From Charina bottae (taxonomy: Eukaryota; Chordata; Lepidosauria; Squamata; Charinaidae): a stretch of DNA of 64,000 bases. The stretch is from positions 22,278,001 to 22,342,000 of the forward strand of contig JALMGJ010000012.1 in assembly GCA_023362775.1 (NCBI GenBank). The letters run 5' to 3'. How positions within the stretch are numbered: position 1 is the stretch's first letter; every line of letters begins with the position of its first letter. This document shows, piece by piece, positions 12,650 through 23,739 of the stretch. Both the position numbers and the translations under genes were made by a program. Under the pieces are notes generated by a model, which saw only the letters and a list, made by a program, of their open reading frames with translations, searched no databases and was not told the DNA's origin.

Positions 12650-13760
12650 TGACTCTCCAAAATTGCAGTACAGTGAGGGAAAGGGGTGTTCCAGATATCC
12701 AGGAATAAACTGTTCCAAAGGATATTCATGCCCTGAGCCATAACTGAGCTCATAACTAATCTGAATTAACAGCTGAAGCTGAAGATGATCCATTAGTTTG
12801 TTTTCTTGGCTGTCCACAGTATTCTCAAGAGTCTTCTCCAATACCAGAGTTCAAAAGAATCAATACTATCCTGCTTCTTCAAAGTCCAACTTTCACTTCC
12901 ATAGAATACCAATAGAGGAGAATATATGTAGCTAAGGGTTGAACTGTGGAGTCCTTGGTGCTCTCTGAGCTTGGTTGTTTGCTTGCAGACATTTCATTAC
13001 CTGACTAGGTAACTTCATCAGATGATGTTTCCTAGTCGGGTAATGAAACGTCTGCAAGCAAACAACCAAGCTCAGAGAGCACCAAGGACTCTACTTCCAT
13101 AGAGTGTCACAGGGAATACCATGGCTTGCACAATTTTGATCGTTGTTGGTATAGATACATCATGGCATTTGAATATCATTCCAAGGCTTTCATGGCTGCT
13201 CTGCAAAGAGTTAGTCTCCAGCATATTTCTTGACTGCTTGTTCCTTTACTGTTGATGGTTGATCCTAAAAGGCAGAAGCTGTCCACCACTTCAATATCTT
13301 CATTGTCAATTCCAAGGCTGGTTTTATTATCTTTTGTCATTAAATTTGGTCTTCTTTATATTTAATTTTAGTCCCATTTTTTCACTGTGCTCCTTGGCTT
13401 TTAGAAAATGCAAAGGATTTGCATTTTTGGCTACCAGGGTAGTAACATCAACATAGCACAGGTTATTTATGTTTCTTCCTCCAATTTTAAAACCACCTCA
13501 TCTTCTTCCAATCCAGCTTCCCTTAATATATATTCAACATATAGGTTGAATAAATACAGGGAGAGTATACAGCCTTGTTGCACTCCTTTGCCAACCTGGA
13601 GCCAGTCTGTTTCACCATGTTCTGTCCAGACTGCGGCTTCCTGACCTGTATATAAGTTTCTCATGAGGACAAAGAGATGTGCTGGGAACTTACAGCACCT
13701 ACACTGGCTGAATTTTACTTTCTGCTTCCATCTCAAGACTGACTTGACAAAAATCCAGCC
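12650..13760 (-). mobile_element. Decayed RTE/Bov-B LINE ORF2 remnant
   Basis: Minus-strand translation of 13467-13793 contains NLYTGQEAAVWTEHGETDW and GKGVQQGCILSLYLFNLY, which match RTE reverse-transcriptase block B. Sequence to its left continues the same ORF2 (thumb and C-terminal regions) with many frame breaks. A PLE family-C hairpin interrupts it at 12949-13091. It is far more diverged than the Bov-B at 30.6 kb. Confidence 0.75.
12949..13091. mobile_element. PLE family C hairpin-only copy
   Basis: Inverted arms of about 63 bp (12949-13011 and 13029-13091) begin and end with gagtccttggtgctctctg and its complement. This is the terminus seen at 48951 and 45855. It lies inside the RTE remnant. 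The right arm keeps GAAAC-GTC-TGC, but its CTGANGA box is altered to a CAGATGA-like form. I see no clear target duplication. Confidence 0.7.
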
Positions 13761-13799
13761 TCTAGTTTTTAGAATTTCTTCTTTCTTCCCCACTCAATG

Positions 13800-15040
13800 C
13801 TTTTTGTAACAACTTCCTGATGAGGACATCTGAAGAACTAAAAGATGTTCACACACTTTGATTGGTCCTGATTAAAGTAAAGTCTCCTTCATGCCAAGCT
13901 CCATATTAGCAACAATATAGAAGTGGTTTTCTACTGCCTTTTTCCAGAGTATTTTTTACTTCTCTGTCAAGCCTACAACTCTGAAATTTCCTGGATTTTT
14001 CTGTTCAAGTACTAAACAGCTCCTACCCCATTAAGCTTTTCAAGATCAGCCAAGTTGCTAGGTGCTGCTTTGTAGCTAGCTAGGTAGCTCTGGTGCCCTA
14101 ATCAATAACATCCGGTTGATATTTTGGAGAATATGTTGTGCATGTATCTGCTTTTAGATAGTTTTGAGGAAGCTATAAAGCTGGTCAGCCATCTACCTGA
14201 TGACTCCATTATTCCATGTTCACACAATGCTCTTGTTTTCAGGTTGACTACTGGGGAAAAGTGGTGTTAGGTTTAGCCCTGCTGATCCCCCTGGCTACTA
14301 TACAGCTAGAATTCTTGGCAGAAGCTGTTTCTTCCACACCATTCATGATCATCACACAGGCTTTCCCCATATGTCTAGCTTTGCTCTTGTTGCTGTTACC
14401 ACTCCAAGTCAAATGGCTCTAATGAAAAATCAAACCACAGCTGTTTCCACTCTAAAGCACTCTGGGCCTCATACCTGATAGTTATACTAGCTGACAACTT
14501 CATCTCCTATCCCTTGTTTCAGTTCACATTACAGAATGGCAGACAATAAAACTGACACTTTGGCCCACTGCTAGTGATGCCACAATAGGTCTGTCTGGCC
14601 TTGGACCATACAGATCATCTGATTGATTGATTAGTTGTTGACTGTTGGAAGGTGTTCTATAAACTCAGCAATATTTGAGAGCATCTGGCAAGAAAAGGAA
14701 GACCCTTGTAACAGAGGGTCTATTGCTGGATGTTCACACAGCTTTGGCTAAGACACAGAGTTGTTCCTCTTCCACCGCACCCTTTGTATCTTGCCAGTAT
14801 TTCTTATCTTTACCACAATTATTCTAATTTATCTGACAAGGTGTTCCATGGAATCTCTTAGCTCATAGATTTCTCTCCAAACCCCATGTAGAGTTGCCAG
14901 ATTCCCTGCACATTTGGATTCAAGCAAAGGAGTTATTTTGTGTGTCACAGATTCAGAGCAGGCTTGGCCAGAAACCACTAATTTTATACTAAATATTGCA
15001 GGACAAAATCCAGTTCCAAATGTGGACCCATTCTAATCTA
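13800..15040. other. Unannotated DNA
   Basis: No gene or repeat family recognised. The ORF at 14216-14422 is hydrophobic but short, without a recognisable domain. Confidence 0.45.
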
Positions 15041-15045
15041 AAATA

Positions 15046-15120
15046 TGATGATGATGGTGATGATGATGATGATGATGATATAAAAGTAGAATGTTAGTCC
15101 AGAATACTCCTTAGATAGCT
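15046..15120. repeat. (GAT)n and first copy of a 47-bp duplication
   Basis: A (GATGAT/GATGGT) microsatellite is followed by a unique-looking segment. The 47 bases at 15074-15120 recur exactly at 16088-16134, again next to a GAT-type repeat. Confidence 0.85.
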
Positions 15121-15891
15121 TTCAATTGATTAATAATCTGTATGTTAACTGGTGAATCAATTCATTGATTATATACAGTATATACAGACACAAACATTTA
15201 AAATATTACCATCCCCTCAATATATCCATTATTTGAGATTCTGAAGACAGCACATTTGTTTTACTTGACAGTAAGCAACCACTGTATGTATGTTAAGACT
15301 AATAATATTTTTCACTTCCCTTATAGCACTACTCAAAGACTAAAATAGTCTCCAATATTAAAGAAGCATTTCCCTTAACTCACAATCTCACTAATTTACA
15401 TTGGCCCTCAGCAATTAAATTTGGCCCCCACTGATTAATTAACAGTTAGTGCAGATCAATTTATTACCATTATTACAGAACTACTCAAATTTCATCCACT
15501 TAGGATCAAGAAGACCAGAAATGTTAGGTCATCCCTTTTGCAATTTAATTTCAAAATACCAAATTTCCAGAGAGCAAAAGAAAACAAGTAGTTTATTGAA
15601 ATCAGTCATGCTAAATATGTTACTGATTAAACTTTCAGAGCAACTTACCTATTTTTATTGGTTTATTATGATCAACTGCCTTTAAAGATTAGCAGCTGTT
15701 GCTGCTTTGAAATAGTAGTGAAAGTCCCTATAGTGGGTGTGGGGTGGGTGAGGATATTTTAGGCATATGGTTAATTTAATATTCACACCTTGACAGCTCC
15801 ACAGAAGTGATGCAAAAAGAAAAAAGAAAGATTGAATGTATTTAATTAAAACTTATAATTAATACTGATACAAATCAATGTGGGGGAATGA

Positions 15892-16134
<243 letters not shown>

Positions 16135-16239
16135 CCTCTTGGAGGTGGCTGGCACCATAGAGTTCCTTTAAACAATAACATAACCTCTTGGATTTTATAT
16201 ATTTATATATTTATATTTAATTAAATTGGAATGATGTAT

Positions 16240-16345
16240 TGTATTTTATATGCTTTTAATTAATCAATTTTGTTGTAAACCGCCCAGAGTCCCCTTGTGG
16301 GGGGAGATGGGCGGTGATATAAATTAAACAATAAATAAATAAAAA
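16240..16345 (+). repeat. L2-like retroelement 3' tail
   Basis: Reads ttttgttgtaaaccgccc, then gggagatgggcgg and an (AAAT)n end, matching the tail near 2620. Followed by another (TA)n/(CATATA)n compound simple repeat to about 16455. Confidence 0.6.
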
Positions 16346-16370
16346 ATAAAAATATATACACACAGTATAT

Positions 16371-16429
<59 letters not shown>

Positions 16430-16455
16430 CACACACACTGTATATATATATATCT
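16345..16455. repeat. (TA)n and (CATATA)n simple repeats
   Basis: Alternating AT and CATATA units with short CA runs. No coding meaning. Confidence 0.9.
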
Positions 16456-16486
16456 CGCATATCATAGGGAAGAGGGTATGGATTTA

Positions 16487-16743
16487 TTCTCCATAGCATC
16501 CCAGGGTAGGGCAACAGCTTTAGTGGGGGAGATCCAAACTTGAAATAAGGAGGAATTTCCTGATTGTGAAAGTTATTGAGCAGCGGAACAGCCTGCCTCC
16601 TGACGTTGAGGGGGTCCATCACTGGAGGTTTTCAAGAAAAGACTGGACAGCCATTTGTCTGAGATGGTATGAGGACTCCTGCCCTGGGTAGGGAGGTGGA
16701 CTAGAAGACCTCCAAGGTCACTTCCAACCCTATGTTTCTATAG
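16487..16743 (+). mobile_element. CR1 LINE 3' end
   Basis: Contains the familiar CR1 3' end: gaatttcctgattgtgaaag, a ggaggttttcaagaaaagac segment and agacctccaaggtcac. It ends in a tatgtttctata motif like the CR1 terminal microsatellite. Only the last few codons of ORF2 and the 3' UTR are present. Confidence 0.8.
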
Positions 16744-16745
16744 GG

Positions 16746-16796
16746 CAGTGTTTCTCAACCTCAGCAACTTTAAGATGTGTGGACTTCAACCTCAGC
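16746..16796. mobile_element. Half of a hAT MITE (CAGTGTTTCTCAACC family)
   Basis: One arm of the MITE, about 51 bp, ends abruptly where a second CR1 fragment begins. The second arm and target duplication are absent. Confidence 0.75.
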
Positions 16797-16992
16797 TGAT
16801 TGTGAAAGTTATTGAGCAGCGGACCAGCCTGCCTCCTGACGTCGAGGGGGTCCATCACTAGAGGTTTTCAAGCAAAGTTTAGAGAGCCATTTGCCTGGGT
16901 TTGTATGAAGATTCGTGCCCTGGGCAGGGGATTCTACTAGAAGCCTCCAAGGTCCCTCCCAGTCCTATGATTCTATGACTCAGTTCTATGAT
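16797..16992 (+). mobile_element. Second CR1 LINE 3' end
   Basis: Repeats the previous CR1 segment from tgattgtgaaagttattgag onward with scattered differences and ends in the CR1 terminal motif ctatgattctatga. It starts exactly at the broken MITE, so a rearrangement joined the two. Confidence 0.8.
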
Positions 16993-18330
16993 TCATGCAG
17001 CATAACACTGCTTTATGAACTCTGCTGCCCCAACTAGTGATGGCAGCTAGTTATATGCCTTTAGGGGCCTCCACAGAAATGGTCCCTGGCTTCAAAATGG
17101 CAGGCAAGGTTGGGTGATCAGAGCTCCTCCCCTTTTAAACATGTGTTGCTTACATTACATGTACCTGGGGAGGAGTAGGGCATCAGTCGCCCAGTTGCAT
17201 CTGATATTTTGCAGTCGGTGACCATTGCTGTGGATGCCCCTGGCCTCCACAAGATTAGTCAGTGTAAAGTAATTGACATATGGACTCATTTCAGAGTTCA
17301 GGGGGTGTTTTCTTAAACTCCCGGTGATGGGGAGTAAGAGAAGAGATTACTTGCTTGAAGCTTGCTGAACAAGGTAGATTTTTCTGAATCAGCATAGTTC
17401 TTCTTAGTCCTGGTATTCTTTTCTCTCTTGTTTTCTTATACAGATAGGCTGGTTGGTGGTTGGTTGGTTGGTTGGTTGATTAAGCTTGGTTGATTGAGGC
17501 ACTTTTTTCTTTCCAAAATCTCCTCACAGTCTGGAAGGGATAGGAGATGTGGTCCATTCTATCAGCTCAGCCAGGCTTCCTTCTCTCTCAACTATTATCC
17601 ATCAGCATCCATTCCATCAGCAAAGGAATTGGCCAAAGCAGGGTCCACTCCATTCAAGTTGGCTCTCATGAGAATACTGTAGATTTAAGGACATTTATTT
17701 TCTTCTTTCTTTCATTTCCCTTTTTGTTTTTGTTGTTGTTGTTGTTCATATGGAAACCTACTCTATGCAATTCATTCATGAAGGTGTTTGAAGGGCAGAA
17801 GGCAGGGTAAAAATGAAGCCCTCCATAAATGAATAAGCAAACAAATTATGCCCTCACCTTTCACAAATATCATCATACTGGACTTTCTGTTTTAGTGTTT
17901 GCTCCAGCACTTTCAGGAGAACATGCCCAAGCTTCATTGCTCCTGAAGATATCAACACTGACTCTGAAAGAAAGCTTTCTCATAATGTATGTACACCTTG
18001 CACATAAACTGAGTGTGTTCTGTGAGCAGTTTTTGGACATTAAGCATCATATTTATGATCCATACCTTGATCCTGGACAAGCTGAATACACATCTTTCTG
18101 CTGTATGCATGAATAACATATGGAGAATAGAACAAGACTTGATTTCCTGCATTGGATATGGAGGTCCATGCCAGCCCTATGTGCCGATGATTCCTAATTT
18201 AGTGAAACCATATATAATGCATATTCATGGGTAGTTTTTATGTATGATTGAAGAAGGGGGGGAGCCCTAAATACCAGTTAATTAATTTTGGGAATTGGCT
18301 AGTAGGGACTGGTCTCTCTCTCAAGAAGAA
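16993..18330. other. Mostly unannotated DNA with (GGTT)n
   Basis: A (GGTT)n run lies at about 17449-17479 and a (TTG)n run at 17730-17745. No gene recognised. Confidence 0.45.
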
Positions 18331-18394
18331 ACAAGAAGTACTATGGTTGTTGTGGGTTTTCTGGGCTGTGTGGCCGTGTTCTGGCAGTTTTGGT

Positions 18395-18437
18395 TCCTAA
18401 CGTTTCACCAGTCACTGTGGCTGGCATCTTCAGAGGA
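18395..18437 (-). ncRNA. Hammerhead-ribozyme-like motif, PLE family A
   Basis: On the minus strand: TCCT, CTGAAGA, one extra T, stem II GCCAG pairing with CTGGT (one G-U pair), then GAAAC, GTT, and AGGA, which closes helix I with TCCT. These are the conserved hammerhead boxes CUGANGA and GAAA with an NUH cleavage site. Hammerhead motifs are known in PLE termini; activity here is untested. Confidence 0.6.
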
Positions 18438-18667
18438 CAGGAGCACAGCTAGAAGATTCTCTCTGTGCCCAAGTGGAGGGTGTGTCTTCCTGCTGGTGTT
18501 TATATCTGCTGAGAGGGTGTGTGTCTTCTGTGGGTCATTTACAAGAGATTAGGAGAGGGTTTATTGTGGTGATTAGGGGGTGTGGTGCTGTCATGTGTGG
18601 GATTAGCACATCTATTGTGTGAGTTGTTTGCATATTTCTGTGGTTGAGTAGAGTTCATTGACCTTTT

Positions 18668-19036
18668 TCAAGCTGTGTTTTTCAGGACTGGCAGCCAGGT
18701 TTTGCTGATCTTCAAGCTTTCTTCTTTTTTATTGAAACTGTGTTGGTGTTTCTGTATTTCAAAGGCTTCCCTGTATAGTCTAACATAGTGGCTGTTGGTG
18801 TTGTCCAGTATTTCTGTGTTTTCAAATAAGATTTGGTGACCAGTTTGTTTGAGAACATGTTCAGCTATTACAGATTTTTCAGGTTGCTGTAGTCTGCAGT
18901 GTCTTTCATGTTCTTTTATCCTGGTGTAGATGCTGCGTTTTGTGGTCCCAATGTATACTTGTCCACAGCTGCAGGGTATGCGGTAAACTCCTGCAGCGGT
19001 GAGGGGGTCCCTTTTGTCTTTTGCTGATTTTAACAT
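18668..19036 (-). CDS. PLE GIY-YIG endonuclease domain (family A)
   Basis: A 122-aa open frame forming the C-terminal nuclease of a Penelope-like element. The GIY-YIG signature is visible as GVYRIPCSCGQVYIGTTKRS (residues about 16-35), preceded by a PLE-type linker and followed by the helix TRIKEHERHC with the basic residue expected in the active site, then LYREAFEIQ carrying the usual glutamate. The CSC pair before the YIG is a PLE feature. The frame is open to the normal end of the protein, but the upstream reverse transcriptase is missing, so the copy cannot act alone. In intact elements the nuclease nicks the target so that the RT can prime. Confidence 0.88.
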   Translation of the reverse strand: MLKSAKDKRDPLTAAGVYRIPCSCGQVYIGTTKRSIYTRIKEHERHCRLQQPEKSVIAEHVLKQTGHQILFENTEILDNTNSHYVRLYREAFEIQKHQHSFNKKEESLKISKTWLPVLKNTA

Positions 19037-19103
19037 TTGTTGTATTTTTCTGGTGGGTTAAGTACAAGTGGTGGGTTTTGTACATAGTACAAGAAGTACT
19101 ATG

Positions 19104-19555
19104 CTTCACGTCTCTAGGGGTTCAGAAATCATTATTTATGACCTTGCTATCTAATATTTCTGAGGGTTCCTATATTGTGGCAATTGCCCAGTCTATTATC
19201 ATCATACTTCTTCTAATTTCTAAATGCTTCTTCTTCTATGTTATTCCAAGCGGAGAAAATCCACTGCTGATCTTTTTCATTTCTTTAGATAAATTAAAGA
19301 GACTCATGCAGATGTTAGGTTGCTTCCTTCACATGACAACAAAATATCCCCTTATGCGGGCAATACACACTTTGTCCCACACTCCCCTGTGATAGAAGTG
19401 CTCCAAATTAGGATACCTTTATATTGCTTATATTTTGTAGCAAGTGGGTCATGATGCAGTAAAATATTTCAGGAGCTAAATATAAATCCAAGGCGGTATT
19501 ATAAACTACCCCTGTCAAATAGTAAATTAAATGTGAAGAATTTGGAACTTCCTAT
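19104..19555. other. Unannotated DNA
   Basis: A 123-aa ORF (19021-19392) starts inside the PLE and continues into flanking DNA. Its composition is hydrophobic and no domain is seen, so it is taken as chance. Confidence 0.4.
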
Positions 19556-19561
19556 ATTTGA

Positions 19562-20155
19562 ATGCTTTTATATCCAGCTATAAATACTTCCCCCCTAAGT
19601 CCTGCTATGCTGCCTCATCATGGCAGCAGTGGGGGAGGTGTTCTTGGTAGGGATGACAAAGAATGTTGGGAGCATATGCCAAGAGTATATATTCCCAGCA
19701 GGTTCACCCAAGGTGTGAAGGTCATCCCAGCTGTCCAGCTAAAGCAAGCAGGCACCTATATTGGGTACCTGTGATACAGGAAGATGCGGGAGGCTGATGA
19801 TCACTTTACTGACAATGGCAAAGGCATCAATTCATACTGCGTGAGAGAAGGCAATGTTAAACCACTCCTGTACTTTTACCAAGAAAACCACATGGATAGA
19901 AAATATAAAATGATTGATGATATAGTGCCGAATGATGGGCCCCTCAGTTCGGAAGGCACTCAACATGCTTCTGAGGAAGAGCTGGGGATCTTTCAGAGAA
20001 CTAATGGACTTTATGACATTTATGACGTGGCTAGATTAAAGCCTTCAGGACGTCTAGTTGCTGATGTTGCCATACAGGAAAAGAAAATCCGAAGCCACAA
20101 AGATAGAATTACAGCAGGAACATGGAGCATTAATGCTCAACACCTTAGGGAATGA
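19562..20155 (+). pseudogene. Unidentified open segment upstream of an RTE endonuclease
   Basis: Two plus-strand frames (19562-19774 and 19784-20155) encode about 190 residues of ordinary, non-repetitive composition. Recognisable stretches are VKVIPAVQLKQAGTYIGYL and ASEEELGIFQRTNGLYDIYD. The second ends in ITAGTWSINAQHLRE, which resembles the start of an RTE-type endonuclease (normally a TWNVRTLN-like motif). I do not recognise the upstream part. It may be an RTE N-terminal region or a separate insertion; a frame break separates the two parts. Confidence 0.35.
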
Positions 20156-20350
20156 TCAGAGTCCGAGAGAGGGTAATGGTCTAAAGAAAAAACTCAGGAA
20201 AGACCCGCCCTGACCACTCAAGCGATAAATAGGGAGGCCAGGAGATTTGTACTTTCAGACTTGCAAGATTCGGTTAATGTAGCTTCACCATAAAGTGAAA
20301 TTAGTTCATCTAGTCGTGTTTCCTGTCTGGTTTACCTGGAAGGGCTGACA
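20156..20350 (+). repeat. Possible LTR-like or inserted segment
   Basis: Between the TWSINAQ start and the next endonuclease block lies a stretch with ctgaccactcaagcgataaa and a catagtg-type AATAAA-like signal (ataaag at 20292). It interrupts the RTE coding order. It resembles a retroelement terminal region, but I cannot place it in a family. Confidence 0.25.
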
Positions 20351-20990
20351 GACACTTTCAGTCAGAAGATCACACCATTTATTACTCAGGACATGAAAAA
20401 CAAAGAAGATATGGTGTTGTTTTTACAGTTAGGAAGGGTATAGCAAGAACAGTAAAAGGTAAAGGTTCCCCCCGCACATTTGAACAGTCGTGTCCGACTC
20501 TAGGGGCCGGTGCTCATCTCCGTTTGTTAGCTGAAGAGCCAGCGTTGTCCGAAGACGCTTCCACGGTCATGTGGCCGGCTTGACGCACACGGAACGCTGT
20601 TACCTACCCACCGAAGTGGTACCTATTCATCTACTTGCATTTGCATGCTTTCGAATTGCTAGGTTGGCAAGAGCTGGGGCTAGTGCGGGAGCTCACTCCG
20701 CACGCAGGGCTAGGGATTCGAACCTCCGAACTTGCGATCTTCCGATCAACAAGCCTGGCGACTTACCCATATTTGGCTACAATGCAATCAGTTACCAAAT
20801 AATATCAATTTGACTTCATGGACAACCCTTTAATATGACAATCATTCACGTTTATGCTCCAGCCACTGATGCAGAATAAGAGGAGGTTGATGATTTCTAT
20901 GATCTAGTTCAATATCTAGTAACCCTACAAGCACATAAGTTGCAGTGTCTGCCTCCATTCTGTGAAAGCACCCCCAAGGTGTTCTCTTTG
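20330..20990 (+). mobile_element. RTE-clade LINE endonuclease fragment, split by a SINE
   Basis: Plus-strand translation before the SINE reads about SEDHTIYYSGHEKQRRYGV. After the SINE it continues as VLGYNAISYQII and FNMTIIHVYAPATDAE, which match the apurinic endonuclease domain of RTE/Bov-B LINEs (HVYAPT block). A stop and frame changes show it is dead. The Sauria SINE at about 20453-20770 sits within it. Confidence 0.7.
20453..20770 (-). mobile_element. Sauria SINE, head-truncated
   Basis: Minus-strand Sauria SINE with Bov-B-like tail on the left and B-box ggttcgaatcc. The outermost tRNA-like head (the ggggcgtggtggctcag part) is missing at the right end. Inserted into the RTE endonuclease region. 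Confidence 0.85.
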
Positions 20991-21008
20991 GGACTCGATA
21001 CAGTAGAC

Positions 21009-21119
21009 CAGTGTTTCTCAAATGTGGCAACTTCAAGATGTGTGGACTTCAACTCCCAGAATTCCCCAGCCAAGGTTGAAGTCCACACATCTTAAAGTTG
21101 CCACGTTTGAGAAACACTG
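21009..21119. mobile_element. Non-autonomous hAT MITE (CAGTGTTTCTCAACC family)
   Basis: A palindromic 111-bp copy, ends CAGTGTTTCTCAAATG and its near complement, flanked by CAGTAGAC (21001-21008) and CAGTAGAT (21120-21127), 7 of 8 matching. Confidence 0.88.
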
Positions 21120-21769
21120 CAGTAGATCTATATATTGAGAATAAGCAAGAATGCGACCCAGAAACTGCCACGAAATGCATGAGGTTCTGTGTTAAATGCA
21201 CAGCAATTTGGTGGCTGCTACATACTGCTGGAGAGGTTTTCCTGAAGCTAGAATACTTGAAAGCCATAGCTGTGCATTAAAGTGCAGCTTTACAGAAGGA
21301 CATTAATTAGCATTTGCTGGCATGATTAAAACCAGCCAGAACTGAACAAAGGTGTAGTGATTTGAACAGTGTTCCTGAGGGAGAAAGGGCAGATTTCCAC
21401 AAATCAAATTTTGACTTACTGCAAAGAGTATTAACATCCACCCTTTCATGTAGTTTTACAGGGCCAAGTCCCCCTCCCTACTGTATTGATAGCTCTTCCA
21501 AAAATAAGTTGATAACCACAAGTTAAAAAAAAAGAACCAGTTATTTAGCAAGTGTATGATTGTGAGCAGGATTGTTCCTGGTTTCATTTTATTAGGTGGA
21601 GACAAAGTTGTATCATTTCAGAAGGCCTGCCTGTCTTAACCATTGTAGAAAAGATTTCAAGACTGTAGATGGGGAGAGAGAGGGAAAAACAGATGTAAGG
21701 GCAGATGTTCTCCAGCAGGTATGTTGTGTAGGAAGTCAGAAATCCTGACTTTTTTCTACATCTTAGTTA

Positions 21770-22063
21770 AAGGTAAAGGTTCCCCCCGCACATTTCTGCA
21801 GTCGTGTCCAACAGCCAGCGTTGTCCGAAGACACTTCCACAGTCATGTGGCCGGCATGACGCACGCGGAACACTGTTACCTTCACACCAAAGTGGTACCT
21901 ATTCATCTACTTGCATTTGCATGCTTTCGAATTGCTAGGTTGGCAAGAGCTGGAGCTAGTGCGGGAGCTCACTCTGCACGCAGGGCTAGGGATTCGAACC
22001 TCCGAACTTGCGATCTTCTGATCTACAAGCCTGGCGTCTTACCCGCTGAGCCACCACGCCCCT
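21770..22063 (-). mobile_element. Sauria SINE with internal deletion
   Basis: Minus-strand copy with near-identical 13-bp flanks TACATCTTAGTTA (21757-21769) and TACATCATAGTTA (22064-22076). About 40 bp after the Bov-B-like tail (the ctctaggggccggtgc part) are deleted. Confidence 0.9.
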
Positions 22064-22107
22064 TACATCATAGTTAGGGCTACATTTTCTGATCTGCAGA
22101 AATCTAG

Positions 22108-22173
22108 ATGGCCACTAAATGGCAGCAAAGGGATACAAAATATGCTCACTTTTTGCTGTCATCTAGTGGTCAT
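22108..22173. repeat. Short inverted repeat with CTCF-like cores
   Basis: The arms ATGGCCACTAAATGGCAGC (from 22108) and GCTGTCATCTAGTGGTCAT (to 22173) are imperfect inverted copies. Each resembles the CTCF core CCACTAG-type GGCAG motif, in convergent orientation. Function is not shown. Confidence 0.35.
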
Positions 22174-22255
22174 TTGAATGTTTGCAGTCAAAATATGGTA
22201 TCATATCCAAAATATCAGACATGACATTTTAAAACAGCAAAGGACCCTCTGAAGC

Positions 22256-22564
22256 AGCCTTTCTCAACCTTTTGACCCTGGAGGAACCCTTGATATATCT
22301 TTCAGGCCTCGGGGAACCCCTGCACATTCAGGCTCAAATATAGGCCAGAACTTACAAAATTATTATATTCGTTTCATGGGTAGGCCTGTATATACATGTT
22401 AACAGTGTTCTTAAACTAAAAATAAAGAATGAAACTTACCTCTTTAATGTGAAGTTGCCCGAATTTGAAATCATTTTTTAAATAAATCGTGATCGCCCAG
22501 GGAACCCCTAGTGACCTCTCGTGGAACCCTAGGGACCCATGGAACCCTGGTTAAGAAACCGGGT
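22256..22564. mobile_element. Non-autonomous hAT element (CAGCCTTTCTCAACC family)
   Basis: Starts at the AGCCTTTCTCAACC end and finishes with ggttaagaaaccgggt. Contains paired segments gaggaaccct and ggaacccct. Flanked by the 8-bp repeat TCTGAAGC at 22248-22255 and 22565-22572. Length and ends fit a hAT deletion derivative. No transposase ORF. Confidence 0.85.
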
Positions 22565-23107
22565 TCTGAAGCATTTATCTACTGACACTGCGTTAATAAC
22601 AATGGTCATGATTGCCATTGTCACTTTGATGATGGTGATTATGAGAATGAGCAATAGTTTTATTCTTATGTAACTTAAAAAGAAAGAGTGTTCCACGCTT
22701 CCCACTAAAATTGGCCAGTGGGAAATGGCTGATAAAAATCCCCCCTCACAAAAGGGATTTGTTACACTTAATTTCAAAACTCTACTAAGAGGAATTATGT
22801 AATATTATAATACAGTAATAAAATATAATATCATTCCATTTCTGTCACACTCTTAAATAGCTCAGGGCAGTTTACATGAAAATTTAAACTATTTAAAGGC
22901 ATTAAAACAAAATAAACCGATTAAAATGAACTCATACTAAAACCTTTCAAAACTATTGAATAAGATTATTGAACGCCATGGATCTCTATGGCTGTTTTGA
23001 AAGCTTCGAAACAATGTTTACCCCTGATATTTACAAGGAACAGGTTCCATACCTGGAGTTGTAGCACCCCAAAACAGACCTCTTCTAATGACCTTGATGA
23101 TCTATGG

Positions 23108-23517
23108 CAGAGCTTTCCAAACTTTTCATGTTGGTGACACACTTTTTAGACATGCATCATTTTGCGACACACTCTTACAGCAGGGAATCATTTCGTGACA
23201 CACTCTTACAGCAGGGCACAAGGGAGGCACTAGGACCTGTGCAGAATCACAGCAGGTTTGGAGGCAGCAAGGCACAAGGCAGGCACTAGGACCTGCGTGG
23301 AATCCTGGCAGGGCAGGTTTGGAGGCAGCAGGGCACGTTAGGCACTAGGACCTGCGTGGAATCCTGGCAGGGCAGGTTTGGAGGCAGCAAGGCACAAGGC
23401 AGGCACTAGGACCTGCGTGGAATCCTGGCAGGGCTCCGAGGCAGCAGCAGCCGCGACACACCCAGACACTGCAGCCGACACACTAATCTCTCCCGACACA
23501 CAGTTTGGAAAGCTCTG
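23108..23517. mobile_element. Non-autonomous hAT element with internal minisatellite
   Basis: Ends CAGAGCTTTCCAAAC and GTTTGGAAAGCTCTG, with a perfect 8-bp target duplication ATCTATGG at 23100-23107 and 23518-23525. Inside, a unit of about 60 bp (aggcactaggacctgcgtgg...) is repeated three to four times. A sister copy is at 40511-40931. Confidence 0.92.
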
Positions 23518-23739
23518 ATCTATGGGGCTTATTCAGGAAAAGGCAGAAACTATTTAGGTCTATGGAGGTGATAATTAACATTTTATATTTCGCCCTGAAA
23601 TTTACAACCGTTTAAGAACAGGCATAAAATGGTATCTCCAAGTACCCCAGAGACCAGTCTGGCTGCTGTATTTTGAAATAATTAGTTTCCCGATGGGAAG
23701 CATTTTCAATAGTCCACTCTGGAGGTTAGCAGTTGATGC

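Larger units (their letters stand above)
18346..19088 (-). mobile_element. PLE family A, 5'-truncated copy with GIY-YIG endonuclease
   Basis: The insertion is bounded by a perfect 15-bp target duplication ACAAGAAGTACTATG at 18331-18345 and 19089-19103. The left end is the family-A terminus (gttgttgtgggttttctggg) with a hammerhead-like core at 18395-18437 on the minus strand. The minus-strand ORF at 18668-19036 encodes the C-terminal endonuclease. The reverse transcriptase part is lost, as expected from incomplete reverse transcription. Other family-A copies are at 37863 and 41333. Confidence 0.9.

Noticed and set aside
20156..20350. Possible retroviral LTR
   Set aside because: Only a weak resemblance to a terminal region. 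No matching second copy, primer site or gag/pol coding is seen nearby, so I list it only as an unresolved segment.
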